From the NCBI GenBank assembly GCA_002917775.1, contig KZ627157.1:436032-500031 (forward strand): a DNA stretch of 64,000 nucleotides, in the 5' to 3' direction. The notes beneath the pieces were generated by a model. It was not told the DNA's origin, ran no database searches, and saw only the letters and a program-made list of their open reading frames with translations. Each line of letters opens with the position of its first letter. Positions within the stretch are counted from its first letter, which is position 1. A program made the position numbers and the translations under genes. Of the stretch, positions 1 to 8,928 are shown piece by piece. Origin of the DNA: Glaciozyma antarctica PI12 (taxonomy: Eukaryota > Basidiomycota > Microbotryomycetes > Kriegeriales > Camptobasidiaceae).

Positions 1-699
1 AGATGGAAAAGTCGGATGGAGATTGGGACGGCATCATCGAGCTCCTCCAGGAGGCTGCTCAGCGTACTGGACCTCCTCCGTCGACTGCTGCTTCGAGTCA
101 AGACTCTAGTGCGTGCCTTCCGTTGCCGTTCCCAGCCAATGGGCTGACCTTCCTCTCTTTCCGAAGACGCGGAAGAACCGGATGAGATCCTGGACCGAAT
201 CGAATCGGCCAGGAACAAGGACGCTATCGTCGACCAACTCTCGGCGGCGCAAGTATACGACTGCCTGAAGCTGGCCACGGAGAACGCCCAGAAGGACCGC
301 TACCAAGCCATCTCGGATCTCGAGAAGGACCTCGCCGCGCGTCTTTCGTACACACTTCTGGCTGCCCCTACTGACCAAGCCTACTCAACAGACTTCATTC
401 CCACCTCGGGACGTTCGGGGGTTCCGCGTTCTTCGAATCCGCGACGCGCAGAGCAACGAGGGACGGCCGCCTTCGGCCCGCACAGCTCAACTGACCGTCT
501 GGGACGCCAACAGCCTGGGCGACGACTTCTTGAAGGAGGGTCAGCGTTACGTCGTGAGTTCTTAAGCTGGTGAGTGTCGAGCCGTGCCTGATGGACTTCT
601 CGAAGATCTCGAACGTCATTCCCAAAGGATCGTGGAAGCGAACCAGCTCCGAGGTCACGCTCGCAACTCGAAGGGACTCGCGCTGGCAGCGTCTCGACT
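1..699 (+). CDS. BRH2: BRCA2/Brh2-like recombination mediator, 3' part (partial; 3' end unresolved)
   Basis: The window opens inside a gene. Three exons can be spliced: about 1-113, about 178-345 and about 390-560, then a further piece to about 699. The first two encode a charged helical stretch (NKDAIVDQLSAAQVYDCLKL ... ISDLEKDLAARL) that fits the end of the BRCA2 tower/OB2 insertion. After it comes an OB-fold pattern: GFRVLRIRDAQ, then QLTVWDAN, then FLKEGQRYVV, then EVTLATRRDSRWQRL. This order matches the BRCA2 OB2 fold (LSIWRP, LLTEGKRYRI, IQLAATKKTQYQQL in the human protein, from memory). The family loads Rad51 on resected DNA during homologous recombination. I could not find a convincing OB3 or a clean stop downstream, so the C-terminus is open. 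The residue match is by eye; homology is likely but unproved. Confidence 0.6.
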
Positions 700-1272
700 A
701 GGCTTGCAAGGTGCAAGCACTACAGCTGTGTCGCGAGGAGCTTCCTCGACGACCGCTCTTCATCGGTGGTGCACGGTTCTATTCGGCGTTGAGTACCCGT
801 GCTGAAACTCCCCCGGAAGGCGCGCTCGTATCTTCCGAACCTGCTTGTCCCTCCTCCGTTGGGTCTTCTGCTCTTGACCATCTGCGCTCGTCGATGGCTT
901 CCGTCGCGAAGGTTCTGCAGGCGATTCTGCTCGATGCAGACGCCTTCCGCTCGACGCTGCAGAGCCAAATGAGCGTAGGCTTCCGACGATAGCGATTTAC
1001 TGGAGTGTGGGCGAGATAGCAAGCGCGGGAACGAACCTTCGCACCTGTTTTCTTTCGCGAGGAATCTGTCGCTCCGTCTGCTTGGAGCCTTCTCCCCTCG
1101 GCGGCACACCGTTTTGAGCACGTTGCTCTGGGATTTCACGCGTGCGCACTCGAGCAGGTTCTCCTATCTGCTCTGACCCCGAAGGACCCGCGGCACTGCC
1201 CAGTGCTCAAGCTCAAGGCGTGCGGAGCGTTTCGTACCTTTACAGCTCTTGCTTCCTTCCCGGCTCTCGAAC
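700..1272. other. Unassigned stretch after the BRCA2-like exons
   Basis: Several frames are open here on both strands, as expected in GC-rich DNA, but none resembles a known domain. It should hold the last exons and 3' end of the BRCA2-like gene plus the promoter of the membrane-protein gene starting at 1273. I cannot place the stop. Confidence 0.4.
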
Positions 1273-3251
1273 ATGACCACCGCGACAACCGTGATTGACG
1301 AGGTGCTCAACGATCCTGAAGGCTTTCGTGTCACTCTTCGCAGGCAGGTGTTCGCGCAGGGAGGAACGAGCTTCCTCGTTGTGTCACATCTGGTTGCCGC
1401 TTTGTACCTCTTGTAGGCCGCTCAAATATCGAATATCGAAGCTGCAGACTTTGCTGACGGCGCCTGTGCAGATTGGTTGCGGTCAGTCTGGTGGGACTGC
1501 TCGCACGGTGGCGTCGCGGGACTCTGGCTCTGGAAGAGCGAACGAGGTAAGCTGAGTGCGGGAGTATAGGTAGGAGGTCGTGGATGAGCTGACTGGTCGA
1601 TACCGGAACCCTTTTAGGAGCACTGCACCGCCCGAACCCGCCTGTCGTGGTGCAGTCTCTGTTCGCGCTCTACTTCGGCCTCACCGCTCTCACCATTTAC
1701 GCCGGGTGGTTTTCGACCAAGCCACAAGCAGGTTTCACCACCGTACAATTCATCGTGTACCTTCCCGTCGGTTTAGCAGGTGAGATCGATTCCTTTCTGA
1801 GGTTCGCAGGCTCGCTGACCAAACTTCTTTTTCAGCCTGGATCCAGCTGTGGGCCATGATGAGTGCTGTGTCGAGCCGAAGAGCACTCGTAACGTTACCG
1901 CATTCTCGACAACCTGCCACCACGTTCATTCGACGCAAGGCACCGAAAAGAGGTCCGCTCGGGCGGATTGCGCTTTGCCTTCAACTCCCTTCAATGCGCT
2001 TCAGCTTCGCCAACGCCCTATTCATCGCCGTCCCACTGCTAATGGCGACAAAGAGCTTTGTCGTTGCGGTGATGGCGGGTCGAGAGCCGGCGAAACTGCG
2101 GGGGACGTGGAGTGAACCCGACTCTCTCCTCGGGGTCGCTGCGAGCGATGGGTGGACGGCAGCGGGGCTGGTAGCGATCAAGCTCGCGCGTACGCAGGTG
2201 CAAGCGAGCCACTTTACGCTTGCAAAGCGGCTGAGGATGACAGCAGTGCTCTGGGTGTTCTGGGTCTTGCTCGACTGCATCGCTTCGAAATCACAGATTG
2301 AACGAACAGAGCTGACTGATCTCGCATCCAATGTCCAGCTTTATATCCCTCTTGCCATTTCCATCGTATACCTCCTCAACAAACAACTCCGTATCGTTCG
2401 CCAAAGTTTAGCGAACTCCGCCCAGCTCGACGCTCTCAACACCTCCGCCCCCGTCGAGACGATCCTTCTCCCCTTCCCTCCGTCCAGCGCCACTCCTCCT
2501 CTCAAAATTCCCTCCCTCAGTCGTGCCGGATCGACGAGATCGGTAAAGTCGAGCATCCGCAGGCTGTCTAGGAGACCGCTATCTCCCACGACGCCAGAAC
2601 GGAATTGGCACCCCGCGTACGACGAGGAGCTCGTTGCGAAGGTCCGCAAGCTTGAACGCGCTCGAAAGTTCTTTTTTATCAACGCGGTGTCGACGATTTG
2701 CGCCTCGCTTGCGTTCCTTGGATATGCCAGTAAGTCGCGAAGGATCTCGCTACCGAGGAAGAACGTATCGTCTCCCACAGTCCGATCACTAGGCTCTCGC
2801 TTTGTCGGAGAGATCACCAGCCTCGAAATCCATCAAGTACGTCCTCTTCTCCTCATTCCAGCCGAATCCACAACCTAATGCGCCTCTCCAGTACCGCGTC
2901 GCCCTCCTCTGGTCGCCCGCCATCTCCTTCCTCGTCTTCTGCACCCCTCCAACCTTCCTCTTCCTACATATCTCCTTCACCACCTCGGGCATCGTCAGTA
3001 CCAGCATTCAAACGCATCCCCCTCCCCGGCTTGGCACCCCAGGCTACGACAGCGATGACTTCGCTCCTGCCTCTGCTAGGCCTTCGATCGATTCCGAGCG
3101 GTCGGTCGGCAGGCAGAAGGGACGTATCGTCTGGAGCGTCCAGGGGAGAAAGAAGGAAGCTGCTGGGTCGGTCGCGGCGAGGTACTCGGCTTCGGAGCGA
3201 GGCGGGAGGATCCAGCTTAGAGACCTGAGCGAGAGTTCGGAAAGTGCCTAG
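1273..3251 (+). CDS. Unknown seven-pass membrane protein
   Basis: Six exons: 1273-1347, 1417-1546, 1618-1779, 1836-2729, 2781-2836, 2892-3251; the sum is 1677 nt, 558 residues. The N-terminus is short and soluble. Hydrophobic segments follow: VVVQSLFALYFGLTALTIYA, FTTVQFIVYLPVGLAAWIQL, FANALFIAVPLLMATKSFVV, TAVLWVFWVLLDCIA, VQLYIPLAISIVYLL, FFFINAVSTICASLAFLGYA and a final pair-length segment starting VALLWSPAISFLVFC. Between segments five and six lies a Ser/Pro/Arg-rich loop, and the tail is Ser-rich and basic. The layout looks like a seven-pass receptor or a fungal-specific integral protein, but I recognise no family motif. The listed stop is a TAG at 3249-3251; the same frame continues open to a TAA at 3423-3425 (see findings). 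Confidence 0.75.
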
Positions 3252-3559
3252 AGGGAGGGAACGGGGACTGGCTCGAGGGCTGGGAGTGGGAGTGAGAGTG
3301 GGAGCGGGAGCGGGAGTCGAACGGCGGCGAGCGGAAGAGGGGTCGAGGAGGGCAGGGAGGGGATGTGGGACGTTAGACCTTCGCAGTGGGCGGAAGCGAG
3401 GGTCAAGGAGTGGGAGGAACGTTAATGGAGAGCAGTAATCAGACGCGCAGTTGCATCAGAGCAGTCAGCAACGTCGTCTACTGCAAGCGAGCTCGCAGGA
3501 GTCTTGCTCCCTTCATCCCACAGCAACACTGTGCATTGCTGACGTCCCATCCTTCCCCT
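3252..3559. other. Intergenic stretch between convergent genes, with (GGGAGY)n repeat
   Basis: This lies between the stop of the membrane-protein gene and the stop of bS21m. It contains a short GGGAGT/GGGAGC simple repeat around 3285-3320. The first 174 nt stay open in the frame of the upstream gene and end with TAA. Confidence 0.5.
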
Positions 3560-4237
3560 CTAAAGATCCTTCATCCTCCGCGACAAACTGACCGCCTTGC
3601 CAACTGCAACGGCGAACCTCTTCCGATGCCTCTCGGAATCCAGCCTGACCCTCTTGTCGCTCCCGCTCTCGAACCGCTCCTGCCTCTTGAGCTCCCTCCG
3701 AATGTTGTTCTCCATCAACGTCTTGTTCAAGCGCCTGTACGCCATCCCGACATTCCCATTCTGAACTGAAAACGACCGGGCGGACGTCGTGGTGAGAGGT
3801 GGAGGGTAGGGGGCGGGCTGGTTGCGGGACCAGCGAGTGTCGGCGGTCTCAACGGCAGGTACATTCGATTGATACGAAGGAGTACCGTTCCGGAGGGCGT
3901 TATGTTTGGCGCCGAACGTACTCCGCCAGTCGAACTCGGGAGCCACTGCCGCACGCGATCCTTGAGGGTTGGCGGCGACTTCGGCCTGGACGTGGTCGAG
4001 AAGTGCTGATCGCATCCGGGTCTTGGCGGGGGACTGGGTGTCGGTGGGAGACGAGGTGGAGGTGGAAGGCGCGGTGGGGTCGACGGGTACGGAGGGAGAG
4101 TCGGGGGAGGTGGAGTAGGTGCGGGAAAGGAGGGAGGAGAGGGAAGAGGAGAGTCGGAGGGTGGCAGGGAGGATGGTTACGGCTTTAAAGGCGGAGCGGG
4201 AGGGGAGGGCTGCCCTGAGGACGGCGAACGAGTTCAT
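3560..4237 (-). CDS. MRP21: Mitochondrial ribosomal protein bS21m
   Basis: Single exon, 225 residues, ATG at 4237. The N-terminus is rich in Arg, Ser and Leu with no acids for about 35 residues, ending near SRTYSTS, as for a mitochondrial presequence. A long low-complexity Pro/Ser/Thr linker follows. The last 60 residues hold the bS21 signature: AYRRLNKTLMENNIRRELKR, then RFESGSDKRVRLDSERHRKR. bS21m sits on the small mitoribosomal subunit near the mRNA exit region. Fungal bS21m proteins usually carry such long N-terminal extensions. It is divergent from the prefoldin gene at 4620. Confidence 0.9.
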   Translation of the reverse strand: MNSFAVLRAALPSRSAFKAVTILPATLRLSSSLSSLLSRTYSTSPDSPSVPVDPTAPSTSTSSPTDTQSPAKTRMRSALLDHVQAEVAANPQGSRAAVAPEFDWRSTFGAKHNALRNGTPSYQSNVPAVETADTRWSRNQPAPYPPPLTTTSARSFSVQNGNVGMAYRRLNKTLMENNIRRELKRQERFESGSDKRVRLDSERHRKRFAVAVGKAVSLSRRMKDL

Positions 4238-4619
4238 CGTCGAGCTGCAACAAGGAGGAGAGAAAAGGTCAGCGAGAACTCCCAACAAGGTATCACCTCT
4301 GGCCCAGTCCAGCCAGCCACGCGTATGAGAGGCACCCAAAGCCTGCCACGTTTGCTCGTCCCGCTGCCCGGACTGAAGGAGCTGCCACCGACACCAGCAG
4401 AGCCCTGCCTTTCCCGACACTTCCGCATGCGATCCTCCCTCAAGCCGCGTCGCCTTGACCGGCTGTCCTGTCCTCACGCGCAGCTAGCGATAGTGTATAC
4501 TTACAGAGCGTTTGAGGAGAAGCAAAGGGGCGAGGGGTGAGGAGGAGGGAGAAGAGGTCGAAGCGACCGAATCGTCTCCTCTTGACCAGCTCCACACCCC
4601 CGGCTCCCTGAACTCGACC
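4238..4619. promoter_or_regulatory. Divergent promoter region between bS21m and prefoldin 1
   Basis: The 382 nt lie between two divergent start codons. I see no TATA box or named operator. It is presumed to hold both 5' leaders and a shared promoter; that is inference from gene orientation. Confidence 0.4.
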
Positions 4620-5207
4620 ATGGACGAGGCACTACGAAAGGTGAGTCATCCTAGGACGAGCTCTGGTACGCCCGAGCTAACACCCGTCCTCCGCAGGTCG
4701 TCATCCAGCTGCAAATGCAGCACCAGGACGCCGCTCGCCAGCTCAACACCGTTCGGCAGCATATGTCGGGCCGCGAACGGGAGAAGAAGCTCAACACGCT
4801 TACTCTGCGCGAGATCGAGGACCTCCCGCGTGGAGCGGAGGGCGTGACGTGCTACAAGGGCGTTGGACGGATGTGCGTGGTACTACGAGCTGCTTTCGAT
4901 TGAGCGGAGCTGAGGCGGGTGGATCGCGTGGCAGGTTTATGCAGGAGTCGAGGAACAATGTCGAGAACACGCTCAAGACAAAGGAGAAGGAGGTGGCCGA
5001 GGAGTTGGCAGTGCTTCAGAAGAAGGCGAAGGTGCGTGGCGTCTCGTCCTTGACGAGTGTGGAGCTGACGTTGGCTGGTTGTGTAGTACCTGGAGAACGA
5101 GATGATGACGGCGCAGGGGTGCGTAACTTCCTCGTGGCCTGGAGACGCCGGCTGACTGACTCCCTCGCAGCTCCCTCCGCGACCTCATGCAGGAGCACCA
5201 ACGATAG
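4620..5207 (+). CDS. PFD1: Prefoldin subunit 1
   Basis: Five exons: 4620-4640, 4697-4872, 4935-5031, 5087-5118, 5171-5207; 363 nt, 120 residues, the usual length for this beta-type prefoldin subunit. The protein is two amphipathic helices around a beta-hairpin region: VVIQLQMQHQDAARQLNTVR, then LREIEDLP and TCYKGVGRMF, then VENTLKTKEKEVAEELAVL. The YKGVGRMF element is the beta-strand signature of prefoldin 1. The hexameric prefoldin complex delivers unfolded actin and tubulin to the CCT chaperonin in the cytosol. All introns are short and begin GTGAG or GTGCG. Confidence 0.9.
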
Positions 5208-5339
5208 TGCGACCCCCGCGACGACTTGTACATCTCCCACTGCATTACCGATACCTCAGAATCTAGTCAAGCGCTGCCCTCCGCTCTTCGTGCGCCTGGG
5301 TGATTCCTGCGATGCTCTATTCCGCTCCAGCTCTTCCAA

Positions 5340-6985
5340 CTACTTCGTCCTGCTCAGCGTATCCCGCGCCAGCTCATCTAGTGCCGTCCGTGCTTCGCTA
5401 TCCGGCAATCCTTCTAGCGCTGCTCGCGCGATTTTTGAGTGCTCCGCCGCGAGGCTCGCCGTTCGTTCCGCTCCCGACGACTTTGAGATCAGGTACCGCG
5501 CCTGCGAACAGCCGTCAGCAAGCAGCTCGCAGGACAAAGGAAAGTTTGGCGCACCTGCTCAACATCATCGGGACCTGAGAACTTGCGCTCGATCATCGCT
5601 CCGAGCTCAGGGAACTCCTCCCAGGCGTAAAGGGCAGGAGCCGTCGCAAGCCCGAGCTTGAGATCCGCACCCTGACCTGGCTTGCCCAGCTCCGCCGCCG
5701 TCGCCGTAAAGTCCAGCATGTCGTCCACCAGCTGCGAACGAGCGAATCAGCTCTCTTCAAACTCCCTGCTCGAACAACGCACCTGGAAAGCAATCCCGAT
5801 ATTCCGCCCGTAGGTATACGCGATATCCTTCACCGGCTCCCCCGCTGCCCACCCTTGCCTCGTTCCACACCCTCCCAGAATCGTCGTCGCCCTCGTACTC
5901 TTGGCAATCAAGCTCGCCGTCTTGAGGTACGTCTTCTTCATGTAGTGCTCAAAGATCTCGGGCGTAAGCTTGCCCGCCAGCTTGCCTCCGTCCGGCGTGT
6001 TCCCCTTCATCTGCATCACCTCCCCCTCGACCAAGTTCGCCAACACGCTCGCGACGAGCTCGACGACTTCGTTGGAGCCTAGACGGGAGAGGGCGAGGGA
6101 CGCTCGCGCGAGGAGGAAGTCCCCTGCGAGGACGGTGAGCTTGTTCCCGAACAAGGAGGGGGCGGAGGGGTTGCTCCGGCGCGTCTCGGCGAGATCAATC
6201 ACGTCGTCGTGGAGGAGGGAAGCGACGTGAATCATCTCGGTGATCTCAGCGAGGCGGCGTTGAGTCGGGAGGAGATGGGAGACGGAGGGAGGAGGGTGGG
6301 CGCTGGGGGTGGGTCGAGGGGTGAAGCCGGAGAGGGGGTTGGAGAGGAACGACTTGGCGGAGGAGAGGATGTCGGGGTTCTGGTCGTTTAGGATCGAGGG
6401 GGAGGTGAGGGGTTCGTCGATGCCGTCCGTAGCTGCCTCAACTTGTCCTTCCCGCTCCTCCGCTTCCCGCAACAAGCTCGCGTACCCCGGTGCCATTCCA
6501 TTCGTAGCTTGCGTAGCATGAGAGATGACGATGAGAGGTCGGATGTGCTTCCCCTCTGCCTGGAAGTAGTACTTGGCGATGGTGTCGAGCGCAGGGTGCC
6601 CGCTCCCTAGCAGCTGCTTTACATTCGCTCGTAGAAGCCCCTGCAAGCCCAATCAGCTCCTGCCGGGTCCCCCATAGCACAGGATCTGGCTCACGAGCTC
6701 TTTCCCGACCAGCTTGATGGGATCGACGATCGGTACGTTGGTGCGACCGGCGAGGACGGAGGGTGAGGGAGGAGAGCCGAGGCCGAAGGGTAATGGGTTG
6801 ATGGATTGAAAGGCGGAGGTCCAGGCTGTCCGAGAGCGCGGGGAGGAGGACGAGCTGGAGGAAGCATGACGATGGGGAGTCGAGCTCGGTTTGAGGTAGA
6901 GGTGGAGCTCAGCGGGGAGAACTTGTGTAGTTAGAGAAGCTTTTGGGCGTAAAGGAGCCAGGGAGCTCGCTCGTGGAGTCTTCAT
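5340..6985 (-). CDS. COQ1: Polyprenyl diphosphate synthase for coenzyme Q side chain
   Basis: Four exons (6695-6985, 5783-6640, 5555-5731, 5340-5501; 1488 nt, 495 residues). The start has a basic, Ser-rich presequence, fitting the mitochondrial matrix. The core matches trans-prenyltransferases: LLGSGHPALDTIAKYYF, the GKHIRPL substrate site, the first Asp-rich motif in LLHDDVID, and the second in LVDDMLDFT. The enzyme builds the long isoprenoid tail of ubiquinone from IPP and an allylic primer. Between the GKHIRPL block and the LLHDDVID block is an insertion of roughly 80 residues rich in Glu, Pro and Ser, larger than in the yeast protein. The intron 1 donor was chosen as GTGAGC at 6694 because it gives VGKEL followed by the conserved block in frame. 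Confidence 0.92.
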
Positions 6986-7270
6986 GGCGTCCTGATGAGG
7001 GAATGAAGGAAACCCTTCGCGCGCTCGGACGAACCGAATCCCTCCGGTCAGACTGGCCAGCTCCTTTTGTATCTCGCTTGGGGCGTGCTTCTTTGCATGC
7101 GCCTTTCGAGGTTTTACAAGTACACCTGAAGCAGGAAGCAGAATTGCCCAGGAAGCAGAGACAACGATGCGATGGAAAGTTGGGCAAGCGAGTTCTGTTT
7201 CGGCGCGCGAACGTCGTGCGGCGCCCAAGAAGGTAGGGAGAACGACAATGCAGGAACCAGAAGTATAGCC

Positions 7271-8611
7271 TCAAGTCTTGGGTGTGCGAGTGATTTCCAC
7301 GCACTGACTCGATCCCGGATACGGAGGCAGGTTGAGCTCCCACTTCGCCGCCATCTCGCTGCAGTCACAATCGCGTCAGCAACGAAACAGAATTGAGAAA
7401 TAATGAAGATTAACGCACTGTCCGACGAACCTCCCTCCAAGCCAGTGCGTTCGTCCTTCGTCCGCATACTGCTTCGCTCCGAGCTTCGGCGCCGTCAAAG
7501 AAATCAACGCAGCTGCCAGGGCGAGTTAGCGATGCCGCACTTGGCGCGAGAGGGCGACCTACTTGGCGTAAAGAGGTCGTCGACGTTGCCCTTCTCCACG
7601 TCCCAGCCACTCGGAATGTCGACCGAGAGGATCGGTTTCGTGGTCGACTTAAACTCGGCAAGGACGTCGCTGAAGGGTGCTCGTGCAGGACCTTTGAACG
7701 AGAATCCTGGGAGAATTAAACGTTAGAATAGTGTAGCGTAGCACAGGAAGCGAGAGCACGCACCGAAGATGCAGTCAAGAACGACATCTGCGCCGGCGAG
7801 AGCTCGCTTGAACGCTGTTCGCCGAAGAATCGTCAGCCATTCGAACCTAAACAGGCGTGAGATGAACGAACCGTTTTTCTGCGCGTCTGGTGCCATCGGG
7901 AAGGAGGAAGTAGCGACTGGCGGAGGGGCGATGAGAGGAAGCTCCAGATTCTCGCACTGCTTCTTCAGGCGCTGCGAGCAGGACGGGTCGTAAGCAGAAG
8001 AGCGCACACACATTCGAGAGGCCTCAGACGTACACCAAAGATCTCTCCAGAGCTCTCCTGCGAAGGTGCGTTAGCTCCATCTCCATTCGACGCACGACCC
8101 GACGGACCTTGGGATAGAAGACGCTGGGCGCGTAGCCAAAGTGATCTGTCCTCCCAGCATCGTCAGCTCCCCCCCTGCCCTTGCCCGCTCCCCGACTCAC
8201 ACAGGTGTCGAGCTGCCACAAACCCATCTCCACCTTGGTTCCCCGGTCCGCAGCACACCAACACGCGCTCGTTCGCCCGCTTCTGCTTGACTCCGTTCGC
8301 GTCTGGTGGGAGGATTGGTCCGAGGGGGAAGGCGAGGGAGAGGCATTGGGCGACGGAGAGGCCGGCGAGCTCCATCAGCTGGGTAGGAGCGATGTCGTCA
8401 GCAAAGGTCCTGGAATCACGGCTGGGACGACTGGGGCCGGTGGGAGTGGAGAGGTCGAGCAGGGATGAAGGAGACTCACCTGGTCAAGCGAGAAGGCTCC
8501 TTCGGGTCCCATGAGCTCTGCATCGATCCCCTTGGCCTCGTCGGCAGTGAGGAACTTGATCGCAGGTGGCCCCGGAGCTGGTGTCGAAGCAAATGGGTTG
8601 AGGAAGCTCAT
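7271..8611 (-). CDS. NAD(P)H-hydrate epimerase
   Basis: Nine exons: 8480-8611, 8201-8378, 8108-8145, 8034-8057, 7872-7971, 7764-7814, 7563-7706, 7419-7512, 7271-7358; 849 nt, 282 residues. Conserved blocks in order: [22 protein letters not shown], the nucleotide loop [53 protein letters not shown], and the C-terminal [20 protein letters not shown]. The enzyme interconverts R and S forms of hydrated NAD(P)H so that the dehydratase can repair them. The yeast counterpart is YNL200C. I chose ATG 8611 because the upstream in-frame extension has no ATG. Exon 4 is only 24 nt. Confidence 0.93.
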
Positions 8612-8928
8612 GGTGCGAGCGGATGCTTGGGGTTGCAGTGGAGGGCGAGACAAGCTGGTGGAGAGAAGTCAGGACGCGGTCGATTCCCACAGGGAGGAAG
8701 GAGAGGAGCTCGAACGAGCTCAGGTCGGCTCGTTCGGTCGCGAGAGCTCACAGCTGAGTTTTGATAGCTTTGAGGCGGTAACGAGCTAGTAGGCTTGGTA
8801 GTAAGCGTGTGTAGGCGGGTGGCATGGACTTGGGAGAGAAGCAAAGACGCCGCGGAGAACTTTGCGGTCTTCGAGCCCTTTCGACCGCGCCTCTTAGTTC
8901 CTTCCACCACCTCGGTACACCAACTACG
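8612..8928. promoter_or_regulatory. Divergent promoter region between NAD(P)HX epimerase and calnexin
   Basis: The 317 nt lie between two divergent ATG codons. I see no recognisable unfolded-protein-response element, though calnexin genes are often stress-induced; no motif is claimed. Confidence 0.35.
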
